DNA of 64,000 nt from Heterotrichella gracilis (Eukaryota; Sar; Xanthophyceae; Tribonematales; Xanthonemataceae). Shown here piece after piece: positions 1 to 11,834 of this stretch. The notes beneath the pieces were generated by a model. The model was given only the letters and a program-made list of their open reading frames with translations. It was not told the origin of the DNA and did not search any database. Each line of letters starts with the position of its first letter. Within the stretch, counting starts at the first letter, position 1. The DNA lies in NCBI GenBank assembly GCA_032358255.1, contig JAULBX010014648.1, positions 31,165-95,164 on the forward strand, written 5' to 3'. Both the position numbers and the translations under genes were made by a program.

Positions 1-3000
1 GGTGCAATGGGACACAAATGGGTCTTACCGGAATATGTGCCAGCCCCATGTCTGGTACGTTGCGTTGCTGGTTACTTTGTACAGGATGAACAGGCTCTCA
101 ACAGTCTCCGGCCGCAGAAGATTGTGTGCATCCTGCACAAGCAGAAACACACCACGTAATTAACAAGATGATGGTGGCATCTAATCCAGCCCGGCAACCA
201 TCGAGATGTCGCCACATCAGCCACTCATGCTATGTAGGTATAGGCTCGTTGCTGACACATGCCCCTCGCCACCAGCACCATCACTTGCCTGGGGTTTGAT
301 GTAGAAGTCCCCACCCCCCACATCCGCATCATGGTGCTTGGGGAAGTCCCCCGTGGCCGTTGTCTGGAAGAACACAATCTCAGGCGCCAGGCCGCTGGGG
401 GTGCGCCGGTAGAACTCGTAGCAGGTGTGCATCAGCATCTCAGCCACCGCCAGGTCATCGGGCTCACCGGCGCGCGCGGTGCTGATGCCGTGGTGGTGCC
501 CCAGCGCAAACAGGCCTGTGCAGGGGGCGGATGGGGTGTTGAGGGGATGAGCAGGACAATCCGGCTGTTGAAGGCCAAGCATGTGTCATTTAGAGCTGCA
601 TGCATTGCTGCTGCTGTTGCCAGTGAATACAGGTATAAGCTTGATGGTGCACTGCCGCTGCAGCCTCCGTGACGCTCAGGCAGGCAGCCAGTGCTGCAGG
701 GCGGCCAATAATGACGTCAGGGGCGCAGGGCGCATGCTGGGGGCCAAGGGCCACAGGGAGAAAAGGAACACGCAGATAATGCCGATATATTACTTGTGTA
801 GTGTGCCTTTATAAAATTATCTGGCATATGTCACAAAGTCCAGCACTTACTTCCAATACTTCCAGGATATTCTAAAATCTAAATTACACCAATAAGCGTT
901 TTTCACAGTTGAAACTCATTGGATGCGCCGGGGGGGGGGGGGGCATCCCGGTGCATGCCAACACATACGGCAGGGGGCAGACCTGCATCCTGCGCCCTGC
1001 ATGGTGGGCCAGGCACCCATTGTGGACAGGCAGGGACAAACCTAATGGGGGATGAGTAATTCAAATGCATGATGCATGCAACCCGGAGCGCCATTTCCCC
1101 CACCAACCTGGCAGGAAGCACACCAAATGGTCCATCTTGTGCATCTTGGTCCACGTGTCAGGCGGGCCCTGCCCCTGCAGCTCGGCCACGTACAGCAGCC
1201 GGTCCTTCACGCTGTGCTGCAGCATGTGGGTGCGCACCGCTCCCATGGCATCAACGTACATCCTGCGCAAAGGGGTGCGAATGGGAAACTGTGTGGTGCA
1301 CCAAGCCCTGGCAGCGAGGCATATGAGTGAGCGTGGTCACGTCACTCTGGTCACATCACTGCGCCTCATGTGCCGGGTGGCAAAGTCCCATCGGAAAGGA
1401 GGTATGAAAATTGAGGAGGTGCAGCTCCTCCTGTAAGCGCTTGCCCACTCACCTGAGCAACTCCTTGTCCTTCTTTCCCCCCAGCAGGTACTGTTTGAGC
1501 AGGTACTCATAGTAGCTATCCCCCCTGGCCCCCAGCGTCACTGCAGCGGCCTCGTCAAATGCACCGGAGGATGGGTCCAGGAAGATGGGCAGAAGTGGCT
1601 GGTGATGGGAGGAGACCCACTCGTCAACGTGGGTGATCACTCGCCGCGCGGGGTCAGCCATGTCGGCGCGCCCTGCAGGGAACAGGGGGGTGGGTACGCC
1701 AGATGACATGGCAGCGCATGTGAGCAATTGAGCAACCATGAATGTGTGCGCATGTTTGACTGTGCGAAGATTGGTGCCGTGGTGCTTAAAAAATCTTAAA
1801 TTCCCTTGAGACCCAATCATTGCAGGACCTCCTTCGATGAAGGCATCTTGTGTTGCTGTCATGCACGACTCCACATGCAGGCCACCCTGACTCAATCCGC
1901 CGCCCAAGCTCTTGTGTGCATGTGCCCAGGCATCATCCTACCATGCGCCCACATTGGACCAGGCATGGACCCCCTGAGCCCTTGCACCACATGCACCCAC
2001 GTGGCTCCCTGCACAGCCCCCCGCACCTGCCACCCTGGCCAGGTAGCTGTACTCCAGGTTAAGGCTAGTGGCCTCGGAGGTGCTGCTGAAGCCAGACCAC
2101 TTGGGACCGTGTGCCACATGGGTGCCCAGGTTGACGTCGGACATGGGCAGGCCGCTGGATGTGTTGAATGCGGGGGTGAGGCGCAGGCCCAGCTCCAGCG
2201 CCTTGAACAGGAACAGGCGGTCGCCCCCGGTGAGGTGGAAGGCGGACAGCAGGCCACCCAACACGCGGATGGTGGTCTCAAACAGGTTCACGTCAACGTC
2301 CTAGGGAAGGGGTGGGGGTTGGAGGGTTGGGGGGGGAGATGCCACATGTGTGCGTAGGGCTAGATTGGGGTTGGTTAGGCACTGGGAAGCCTGGAAGGCG
2401 CTGCAAGGGTGCACCAGCCAAGGCCACATACATGCGCGGTGTGCTGCAGTGGTCATGGCATGCACCCCTGCAGTCCGCGTGCATCCATGTTGTGCCTGCC
2501 CACAATGCCCGACAATGTATGCCCCACATGTGCTCCCAACCCCATCCCATGCCTCAGCATCACCAATGCATGCCTCAGTCTTGCTTCATCCAGTCTCATG
2601 CCGGCACAGGCCGAGCGTGTCCGCATCACTTGCCGTGCCCTTCCCCTCCCTTTCCTTCCTCTTCCCCTTCCCTCCTCCCTCACCTGGTCCAGCTGTATGC
2701 TGCTGGCCACCCATCGCCGCGCCTCCTGGAACTCCTCCTGCAGCCCCATGACCAGCAGCGTGTCCAGCGAATCCACCAGCGTCAGGCCAAGGTTGAACCA
2801 CCGGTGGCTGCTGTTGGTCAGGGGCTCAAGCTCGTCATCGCCCCACGCGTACTCCCTGGGGTGTAGGGGGGGCATAGATTAGGGGGACCAAGGTGAAGCC
2901 ACTACGTGCTTCAAGCATGTGGTGAGGTGAATGAGGTGCAACGGGACAGGTGCGCAATGCGCCTGGCATGGGTGGCGGCGCATGGCCTGGCATGGTGGAG

Positions 3001-3129
3001 GGTGCAGGTCATGGTCCCATCCCTCGTCTGGCAATGGTGTGCAGTGCGCCTGCCGCACCTGTAGCCCTTCCACGCCCATCGCACAGCGTCCCGCACCCGC
3101 TCTTGCCGTTCTTCGTTGTTCACCACACA
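1..3129 (-). CDS. GH47 class I alpha-1,2-mannosidase (ER MNS3-like), 3' end cut by window
   Basis: Family role: trimming of alpha-1,2-linked mannose from N-glycans in the ER or early Golgi. Exons read on the minus strand: 3129-3059, 2855-2684, 2300-2027, 1672-1453, 1262-1108, 515-289 and 132-29, all agreeing in phase. GH47 signatures follow in order: EYAWGDDEL, then [51 protein letters not shown] and [13 protein letters not shown]. The conserved acidic residues of [15 protein letters not shown] and RPETVES are kept. The MNS3-type [13 protein letters not shown] block suggests the plant MNS3 subgroup. The intron after residue Q at 289 starts with GC (CAG|GCAAGT), not GT. The C-terminus lies beyond base 1. 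The N-terminus is unresolved: open frames at 3270-3690 may hold earlier exons with an anchor, but I could not choose a frame. ALG12 lies divergently to the right. Confidence 0.9.
930..943. repeat. Poly-G run of 14 bases
   Basis: An uninterrupted G tract inside an intron of the GH47 gene. It is C-rich on the coding strand but too far from an acceptor to be its pyrimidine tract. Length is likely to vary or be mis-sequenced. Confidence 0.8.
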
Positions 3130-4687
3130 CTGCAGCACATCATCTGCATGCGCAACATAGAGAGCCATTTGGTACCGCTATATAAACTGGAAGACTATTC
3201 GTGGCTTGGTCTAGACTGCCAATGCAATGCCTGCCTAGTTGCCAGGTTTGGACCCAGCCGCTGCTTACCCGGGGTGCAAGTGGTGTTGTCCTCGCAAATC
3301 CTGCTCCGCCTGCAGCGCAAACTGTCGTCTGGAGCTGCAAACAGCGGCGGTAGCGGGTCCAGCACCAGCGCTGGAAGAGCAGGGTTGTCATACCTGCACA
3401 GCGCAGCAAGAGCATAAGCACGCTTGCACCGGCAGGTTGCTGATGTGTGCAACACACGCGCTGGAGTGAGGATTGTGCAGCGCTAGGGCTGGTACACTGG
3501 TGCCTAGTGCACACAGGCATTACTAGTGCTGCTAGTGTGGCTGCAGCAGCTGGGAGGTAGTTGACGCACGTGTACGGCTCGTCCAGTGGGTTGTGCCTGT
3601 GGCGCATGGCTGTCAGGCGGTGCCTCACTGCTGCATACTTCTGTGTGGCGTTCAGTAGGATGGAAGGGGCGATACAGGACCATACCGCCAAACCTGCAAG
3701 GCAGGGACGGGTCAGTCTTGAGGGGCACGGTGGAAGCGCTGAACACGCTGTGTGGCAGGCAGTGGTACTGTTGTGGATGACTGGCAGTGCAACTAGACAA
3801 GCTGGACCACCAAGTTGGGATCACAAGAGCTTCTGTGCATCACTCACATATTAGCACGAATATTAGGAAACGCTGCAAGTCTGGGTTTGTCATGGCCCGA
3901 CGTGGGGCCCCGCTCGGGCTTCACGTCCTGCAGGCTTGGCCGTGTCCCATCGCCAGGAAATCCACTAGTACCCCTGGTTGCAGCAGGTTGTCTCCACCGG
4001 GGCACCCTGCCCTACTCGAGTACACTGATCAGGCTTCAATCGTGGACCTAGATCACCATTGACGACAGTGTCCTCCAGTCGTGCTCTTGTTCGTGCAGCA
4101 CAGCACAATCGATCCCATAACGTCGAAAAATATGAGTTCTTGTGTTTCAAGTGTCTTTAGTGTCGTCGTTGATGATCAGGTCACCGCATGTTTTCCAAGG
4201 CTATGCATGCATTGTGGTGCGGTTGAGTTGCACACCCACCTTGTCCCGAATACAACTCAATATACCTACATGCACGCTCAAAATATTCTGCAGTACCTAA
4301 CATGCGCCGCTGATCTTCTCTGTGTCGGCACGACAGGGTCGTAAGAACACCGCGCCTTCTCACCTTCAGACAGCTGCCTGTGCCCTTTTAGAGGGTTTAG
4401 GCCATCGTTGGGGTTGGGTTGGACCCACCTGCAACGGGAAGCTGGTATACCCTGCAATTGCAACGACTTCACCTCAATTTATTCATGTCAGAGTTGAGCT
4501 AGCTTTGGACTCCAGTAATGAGGGTGGTTTGTCTGTATGCATTGCTGTTAAGCGAGGAATAATTGCATGCATGCATTCACTGACCAGTTTGCACTCGACT
4601 GGGTGGTTAAGGGTTGAGTTGTATCAAGTAAGATGCCTAGTTAACGCTAACAAGCTGAGACGCGGGGGCTGATTTGGAGTCTCTATC
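3130..4687. other. Region between the divergent GH47 and ALG12 genes
   Basis: No complete gene is recognised. The left half (3200-3850) has several open minus-strand frames that may contain the missing first exons of the GH47 gene, for example a segment with KYAAVRHRL in one frame. The right half should hold the promoter and leader of ALG12. One CATGCATG octamer lies at 4566-4573. I see no clear TATA box. Confidence 0.5.
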
Positions 4688-7600
4688 ATGGCGTCAGACA
4701 AGCATGTTTATGGTACACTCATCCGCTCATCTGCTTTTATCAAACTCCCACTGCCAAAATAATCAAGTTTCTACAAGCCCAATTGACCTGTCATAACACT
4801 TTGTAACGTTGCCACCCAGTGCACACAGCTGTTTCCAGCCCATAACCACTTGTGCAGAGCAGCTCCCTTGTGTGGCAGGTGCCTGGGCGCTGTTCCTGTT
4901 GGCCACCTACCTCCACCTGCTGGCCGCCCCCTACACCAAGGTGGAAGAGAGCTTCAACCTGCAGGCGGTGCACGACCTGCTGTACCACACCACACACCTG
5001 GACAGCTATGACCACCTGGCCTTCCCAGGGGTGGTGCCTAGGACCTTTGCAGGTGGGTGGGCGCAGGAACAGTCGTGCCAAGCATAAGAGTCAAGTTCTG
5101 GTTGCAACCTGGTTACAAACAACATATCATCAGTGCCAACCTGAGCAGCCATAGCTGGGCTAGGCAGCGTGCACTGCTTGGTAACCGGTAAGTATCCCGC
5201 AGGGCCGGTCAACTGCCACTGGAACGTGTTTTATTCATACAAGAAGTATGAGTTAACTACTACCCACCCTGATCTACATTTCCTGCTAAATAGCATCATT
5301 TTGAGAATGGCCATGCTGCTGGTGGTGCAGGCGCCCTGGTACTGGCTGGCGCCTCTGCCCCCCTGGTGTCACTGGCTGGTGCGTGGGGCTGCAGCAAGCT
5401 GGTCAGCCTGTACATCGTGAGGGCGGTGCTGGTGAGGCCCTGTACCCGTGAGGCATCAAGCGCATGTCATGCATGTGCCATGGAAACTATGACCAGGCAC
5501 GAGGTCAATCATGCACATGGGGTGCAGATGGGGAGGGACATGGGGTCAGTCATACCCACAGGGTAATTGCGCTCCTTGTAGAGATAGAACCTTCATGGGC
5601 TGCAATATCATGCCATGCACACTAGTTTAGACAGCATATCTACCATTGCCCAGCAGCCATGCATGACAGTCGGGGTCTCCCCAGTCATCACCCACCCCCA
5701 CTGCGCCATGCAGGCCACCCTCACCTCCCTGTGCATGCTCCGTCTGGCCCTGGCGGTGCGCACCCGCTTGGGCACCCACACCGCCGTGGCCTTCCTGGTC
5801 ATCAGTGCCGCGCAGTTCCACCTCCCCTTCTATGCATCGCGGCCCTTGCCCAACACCTTTGCGCTGGGACTCACATGCCTGGCACTGGCAGACTGGGTGA
5901 CGGGGCGATCAGTGGCCCGGGCGGTGGTCCTGCTAACATTCACTACGGTGGGTGCTGTGGGGTGGGGGGGTGTGTGGTGGTGGGGCTGCTAAATTTCACA
6001 ATGCCGAGGGGGTGGGGGGATGCACGCTATTGATGTTGCCCGTTGTTTGGGTTGGGATGGTGGTGGGTGGTGGGTGCATCAGATGTCCAAGCTGATGCTG
6101 TGCCTAGGTGTCCATTGGTGGATGTGGCCGGCATACGACAGTGGCCAGCCATATACATCTGGGTGCCTCAAAGAGCATTTGGTCATAAAATATCCTGGTC
6201 ATGAATCTGCCTCTGATGCCTGGCTAGCCTGGTCCCAATTTGGTTGCCGTCAGCATTGCGCAACCCTCCCCACTACCTGCAGGTGGTGTTGCGCTGTGAC
6301 GTGGTGATTCTTCTGGGGCTTGTGGGCCTCGAGCTGGTGCTCAGTCGCAAGGTGACACTCACGGGAGGGGTGCTGCTGGGCATAGGCAGCGTGTTGGCCA
6401 GCTTGGCGCTGTCGGTGGGCATTGACTCGTGGTTCTGGCGCCGCTGGCTGTGGCCCGAGGGGGAGGTGCTCTGGTTCAACACGGCTCTCAACAAGTGAGC
6501 AGCTGGCCTGACTTGGCAGGGTGACGAATCATCTTTTTCATCAGTTGACTCTCTCATGCATGCCATCAGAAATCATGCACAGCAGCTGGTGGATTCCGGG
6601 GCATCGAGGCAAATGCCAAACGCCAAATTCAGGTCGAAACTTACATTAATACTGCCAAATAAGAGGAGCCGTGTGTCAATTCAATCAACCATTAATTTCC
6701 CCCTATATTATTTTATTCATGTTCATGCAGGAGTGTGGATTGGGGCATCATGCCATGGCACTGGTACTGGACTTCTGCCCTGCCACGCGCACTCCTGGGG
6801 GCTGCCCTGCTGGCACCACTTGGTGTGGCTGTTGAGCGGCGGGTGCGGCCACAGGCGCTGGTGGCGGTGCTCTTTGTCGCGCTCTATTCAAATCTGGGGC
6901 ACAAGGAGGTGGGCAGCAGGGGAAAGGGGATTGCTCAGGCATCAATATGGTTCTGATCAAAGGCCTAATCGGGCAGACGCTTTCAATTTCGATTGCTTTT
7001 CAATTTCGGGCTGCCTGAGTCACTGTGGTACAATGGTGGTCTCTGGGTTTTGTACCATGGGACTCTGCGCAATCTGACAGGTTGGCTATTTTGCCGCAGG
7101 TCCGCTTCCTGTTCCCTGTGCTACCCCTGTTCAACATCTGTGCTGCATGTGGCATTGGTCGCCTGTACCTCAGCCGCCACAAACCTGGGCAGAGGCTGGC
7201 GTTCTTGCTCTCCCTTGCGCTCCTGGCTGCCACAGCAGCTGCCAGCGCCATCATGCTGTGGGCCTCGGCGCACAACTACCCAGGCGGGTATGCCATGCGC
7301 CAGCTGCATCACCTGGAGACGCCTCACACGGCAGCACTGTGTGGTGGAGGTACATGGGGGACTGCTGGGCATCGGCCGCTGTCGGTGCATGTGGGTGTGT
7401 TTCCCGCCATGACTGGTGTTTCCCGCTTCACGGAGCTGCCATCCCCTTGGACATACTCCAAGGTGAGAATCACCGTATGGTTAATTTGCGTCTGGAGTAA
7501 CATGGTGCTGGAGAGGTATTTACCTTATTAAGGGGCCATGTGTGTGTTCAGCTGGTTAGGTGGGTATCAGCATTAAAATGTGTGGCACGCCAGACGACCC

Positions 7601-8141
7601 ACTAGGCTGAGGCCAATTATAGTTTAAAACGCATTAGCACAGCACAGTTCTATTCGAACATTTTACTGTGGCTTTCGCTAGGACTTCATTGTATGGCATG
7701 CAACTCACGTGTCCATCGTGTGCTGTGTGCAGGAGGAAGGGCTGCAACTTGCAGAGCTTCAAGCAGGAAGTTTTACTTACCTACTAACATCAGAGCAAAA
7801 AGTGCCAGGGTGAGGAGTATATGCATGCCTTGCATATGCCATGAATATGCCATGCATATGTTTTGCTTTCTATTAATGTCTGTGCTGCTGCCTGCCCGAT
7901 TAGGCTGGCGGTATCACACCTGCAACATCATCCACATCATGTCCAAAACGCTCTTGTGCCTTGACAGCAGATGTTGCCGCTCTTGTGCAGGTACCATGTG
8001 ATAGGGTATGCTGAAGGGTTCTCGAGATTTCATCTGATTAGAAATGTGCGCGAGCTGCTGCGGCGCTCCATGCACCTGCAGCTGCCTCTGGACATGGCGC
8101 GCACACAGCAGGTATTCATCCACAAGCAGGGCTGGAGCTGA
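4688..8141 (+). CDS. ALG12: ALG12, dolichyl-P-Man alpha-1,6-mannosyltransferase (GT22)
   Basis: Family role: adds the eighth mannose, alpha-1,6-linked, to the dolichol-linked N-glycan precursor in the ER lumen. Exons: 4688-4712, 4879-5052, 5331-5431, 5714-5947, 6283-6494, 6731-6908, 7100-7462, 7733-7809 and 7991-8141; all phases agree. The hallmark [16 protein letters not shown], then [14 protein letters not shown], lies in exon 2. Later exons give QFHLPFY and RPLPNTFAL, then FNTALNKSVDWG, the PWHWYW segment, and YPGGYAM with a C-terminal [10 protein letters not shown]. Hydrophobic segments throughout fit a multi-pass membrane protein. The start is inferred: a 25-base first exon (MASDKHVY plus one base) joins exon 2 in phase and gives an N-terminus about as short as in plant ALG12. 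A TTG-initiated frame at 4809 is the less likely alternative. The reading at 7335-7400 is kept open without an intron, though a small one could be hidden there. Confidence 0.92.
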
Positions 8142-9148
8142 TATTATCAGCGTTCTGCAGCAGTATTCGCCTGAAACTCTTGCGATTTGATATGCAATTA
8201 ATTGTTGTCAGGTAGCAGCTGCCACAGCGGCGGTTGGAAATGCTCTATATGTCCATGCCAGATAGTGTGTGTACACGTCTGGCATGGGACTTGGTTGACT
8301 CATGCAATGATCACAGTCTGCAACTTGCTGTGACAGCCTATGCTGCCAGCACTGATAGTATCCTGCCCGGCAGTTAAGTTATCAGGTGGGTTACCCAGCG
8401 CCAGAATGGCACGTGCAGCTGCCAAAGATTATCAGGGCCCATCAGCTCAGCAAGCTCTTGGCCTCAGCGGTTGCTCCCAGCAATGTCACAAGTCAATGAA
8501 TCCAACGAATATATTTTTGCAGCGACTGCCAATGGCATGATTTCTGTCACAGTAGAACAGATGATGATTCAATGAACATACGGTATATGACACAAATGCA
8601 TTATAAGGAATGCGTACGGCCATTTTGAATCATCATCATCGTCATCACGATGGCTACTTGTCAATAATATTAGTAAATAGCATGCCGCATTTGGTAGCAA
8701 GCTTGCCACGGCATATACATATATACTATGGCAGTATTGCCTAGCTAAGAAATACGCATGCGACAATGGGTACCCAAGGTTTCAACTACTAGCAAGTTGC
8801 TATAAATGTCCTGACTTTTCTGCGGCCAAGCAGTCCATTGCAATGCACTGCAGTCATGACTGCTTGCACTGCACGGCAATCCCATGTGATATTGCATCCC
8901 AAGGCAAGTACCCTGGGCCAGCTAACGTAATATGATATCGTCATCAGCGGTGCCCCAATAGCTGTAAGCACTGCAGTACATGTCTGTACCACCCCAGGTG
9001 TGTTTCAAATCCTGCCATAAAAAATTTTTTCTCGTAGATTCACCAAGTGCTCTGCAGGCTAGGGCCGCGGCTGACCACTGGGAGCCAACTCTTGACATAT
9101 TGGTATAATCCCAGCGCACAGTTGCCCAAAGCAGAATCCAGCTAGACC
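8142..9148. other. Intergenic region between convergent ALG12 and ubiquitin-like gene
   Basis: Contains the 3' ends of both neighbours. It is fairly AT-rich, with a short ATC/GTC run near 8628-8650. No conserved coding segment, RNA gene or mobile element was recognised. Confidence 0.5.
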
Positions 9149-10085
9149 TCACTTGGTCGTGGGGATGGTGGCCATGTACATGCCTGTTGTCTCACCGCAA
9201 GTACCAAACTTCACGTTTGTCCTGCGACAGCATATTAATCAGTGTCAATTGAAGAGAATAGAGGTGCAATGGTTACAGGGGCAGATCTAGCAACCAGTAC
9301 AGTGCCACAGAATACTCGTATGTGTTGCAATCCTTTTCTTGTTTCTCTAACAGTATTAAATTGATGGCTGCAACTGCTTAAGCACAACCATTGAAAAATC
9401 GTCTTGCAAACACACAAACTGTTCCTGCCAGTGCTTGCTCTTGTGGATTTGCGGTAGACAAACTGCGGGTGGAGAGCTTGCGTACCTCTTGTCCCCAACC
9501 ATGAGCATGTTGATTCCAGCAAGCAGCAGGCGCTGGGATGGGACAGGGATGCCTGTGACCTTCTCCAGCTTGGCCTTGACCTCGTGGACGGGTGTCTCGG
9601 GCTCAATATCAATTGTCACCTCATTACCGCAGGGCAAGTGGTTGGTCATCAGCTTCACCTGCATTCGCGGGGGTAGGCTACAGTAAATTGGCCGCGCTTT
9701 GCATGGGTTGGATAAAACTGTATTCCAGAGACCCTGCTATCCCACCTTGGTTGGCTTTCCTCCCCTCATCTCCAGCACGAGGTCAATGTGAGAATGGTTT
9801 TGAACCTCGCAATCCCCCAGGCTGCTTTGCGCAGCCAGGATCTTAGAGCCGTGCATAAGCACCTGCTCCGATGTCGCAACACCTTCCTGAACCTGTTTTC
9901 ACGTGAGACCAAAAAAGTTTTACAGCTCTATCAGTGCCACAAGAGTGTAGCCCAATGATGTTTGCAGTGGGATGCAGTTGCCTGTGTTTTACCTGGATGA
10001 GGCTCTTCAGATGACTGACGGTGTCTGTAGGCTCTACATTGTACAGGGTGCTAGCACCGTTGAGGTTCCTCACAAATAGCTGCAT
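9149..10085 (-). CDS. Tandem ubiquitin-like protein, about 159 aa
   Basis: Four exons (10085-9993, 9886-9746, 9658-9486, 9221-9149) join in phase to 159 residues. Residues 1-75 form a ubiquitin-like fold: MQLFVRNLNG at the start, then an SLIQEGV segment, and LVLEMRGG, which parallels ubiquitin's LVLRLRGG. The di-glycine is followed directly by KPTK and a second ubiquitin-like segment (VKLMTNHL, then VHEVKAKLEKVTGIP and QRLLLAG). The second domain stops after VGDKR with an unrelated 23-residue tail ending PTTK, so it lacks a C-terminal beta strand and Gly-Gly. The order recalls FAT10 or processed ubiquitin fusions. If a protease cuts after RGG, the first domain could be a conjugatable modifier; otherwise the protein is a scaffold. 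An upstream in-frame Met (near 10130) is possible, but MQLF matches ubiquitin starts. The function is inferred from the fold only. Confidence 0.8.
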
Positions 10086-11273
10086 TTTACAGGGTTGCAA
10101 GGAACCCAACTCCTTCCAAACCTGCATCACAACAACCCCCTCGGTTGTTTGTTACACCCGCACTATACTGGAGTGTTGCAGGCTTGATTGTGTATCTGCA
10201 CGCAAGCAAACAACCTGCAACAACTGGAGATAGAGCTATAACAGGTTAAGCGGCCATGATTCCATTCCGTCACTGGGGACGTATCGAGGTGGGGATCGCC
10301 CAACAAATACCCACGGCACGCCACAGGAATAGCGGGCTGGTTAATAGCTTACCCGCAACAAGCGATGTATTTCTACTACGTGTGCTGAATTCCACCTTCG
10401 ACCTGCAGAAAGCACACGCGGTATGAAACGGTGAACAAGCTTTTCCAACATGCCGATGAACATGCGGGCGGAACATGTGCGCGGGCGAAGACCCGTGTGT
10501 ACAAGTAATAACCCCATGACGATACAACATCGTATCCACCGCTACTTGTGTCCTGGTTTCCTCGGGTGGCGCATGCATGCATATGAGCGAGGAGCGTTGG
10601 AACGGCACCTCTGGGGGCCATGCAGCGGTTGAGCAGTTCACACCATGTTGCAACCCCACCACACCTGTAAAGATCGACTTCTTGTCAAATTAGCCCAACG
10701 TCGCCGCACTTGGCCTGCTAGTTCAGGTTAAAGTACACTTTGGCAGTTGATGTTGGGGAAGGAGCGTCAACTTGCGAGGTGTATTTTACAGTTTGGTAAA
10801 AGGGAGTGTACATGCCCAACATTGCAATGTCCCATTCTAGGCCTTAGTCCCTGTGAGCAATAGCGTGCTCGCCTGGCATACAAACACATAAGCCATCAGT
10901 GTTAAGGCCTACTATCGAACTCTAGGCAACTCTGCCAACCATGGAAAAAGACATCCTTGCATTTACACTTGAGGCTGCAACACCATGGCCACCTCAACCC
11001 GCCAGGCATAAAAGTGTCATAGCCTTTTGCAAGGCGTTGTGGCAGCTTGCCGCTTGCCTACTGTCCTACTATCTCAAATGTGTGTGCAGCACCCCGTGCA
11101 CCTACCCAGCAGGAGAAGGGACTACTATTGCAAGGCACTGTCGTACAAATAGCGTTCGCAGCAGCATTAGCAGCAGCGTTTGTACACTGAGAAAAGGGGA
11201 ACAGTCATACACCACCATAAAGTTTGTATATAAAAGGTATGACAGTGTGTGGTGTGGTGACAACCTGCCCTCT
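10086..11273. other. Intergenic region upstream of the ubiquitin-like gene
   Basis: Lies between the start of the ubiquitin-like gene and the end of the CCCH gene, both on the minus strand. Open frames at 10270-10662 show no family resemblance or codon signal that I trust. One CATGCATG octamer is at 10572-10579. Nothing else was recognised. Confidence 0.45.
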
Positions 11274-11834
11274 CTAATAGCTTGACAGGGCGTCAAGAAC
11301 GTCCCAGGCATCGTCCTCCCAAGGTTTCACTCCTTGACACATAAGCTCGTTCACTTCGTCACATGTGAAGCCATAGTTTTGTTCCCTTTCCTCCAATTCT
11401 TCCAGGAAGCGCCGGCTGGTCAGTGCAGTCAGTAGTCTCCCCATGTCCTGCTGTTGCGCCCGCCTGGAGGTTTTTTTTGCTGACTGTTTCTTTGCAGTTT
11501 TGGACGGCTGGGTGCTGTTGCTGGTTGTGGGGTTTTCTCCTGCTTCTCCTAGAGGGTGGCTGGCAGCAGCGCCACTGGCAGCAGTGACACTGGCAGCCAC
11601 TTTAGCACTTGCAGCCCCTTCCACACTGGGATCGGTGTTTGGCACAATGCTGTGTGAAAACCAGCACTTATCACCATATGGGCAGGCCCCAGCTGCAAAG
11701 TTACGACAAGGAACTGTTGGGTTGCTGATCACACCAGAGAAGCTTGTGTGAGAAAACCGGCAACTGTCCCCGTATCGACAGCGCCCTTGTTGGAAGAACT
11801 TGCATGGAGCAGGTCCGAACATGGTGTCGGACAT
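11274..11834 (-). CDS. Two-finger CCCH zinc-finger protein, 186 aa, intronless
   Basis: A single open frame. Two tandem fingers lie near the N-terminus: residues about 11-29 (starts CKFFQQGRC, ends CRFSH) and about 43-61 (starts CRNFAAGAC, ends CWFSH), both C-X7-C-X5-C-X3-H. This spacing occurs in makorin-like and other RNA-binding CCCH proteins. An Ala/Ser/Thr-rich low-complexity linker follows, then a basic stretch (KTAKKQSAKKTSRR) that could be a nuclear signal, then an acidic C-terminal region with FLEELEERE and a DDAWDVLDAL motif that may be a short binding helix. A role in RNA binding or decay is likely from the family but the target is unknown. It is the only gene in the window clearly lacking introns, which raises the possibility of a retrocopy. 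Confidence 0.85.
   Translation of the reverse strand: MSDTMFGPAPCKFFQQGRCRYGDSCRFSHTSFSGVISNPTVPCRNFAAGACPYGDKCWFSHSIVPNTDPSVEGAASAKVAASVTAASGAAASHPLGEAGENPTTSNSTQPSKTAKKQSAKKTSRRAQQQDMGRLLTALTSRRFLEELEEREQNYGFTCDEVNELMCQGVKPWEDDAWDVLDALSSY

Noticed and set aside
259-672. 137-codon plus-strand open frame
   Set aside because: Antisense to a GH47 exon with strong family motifs; kept open by base composition.
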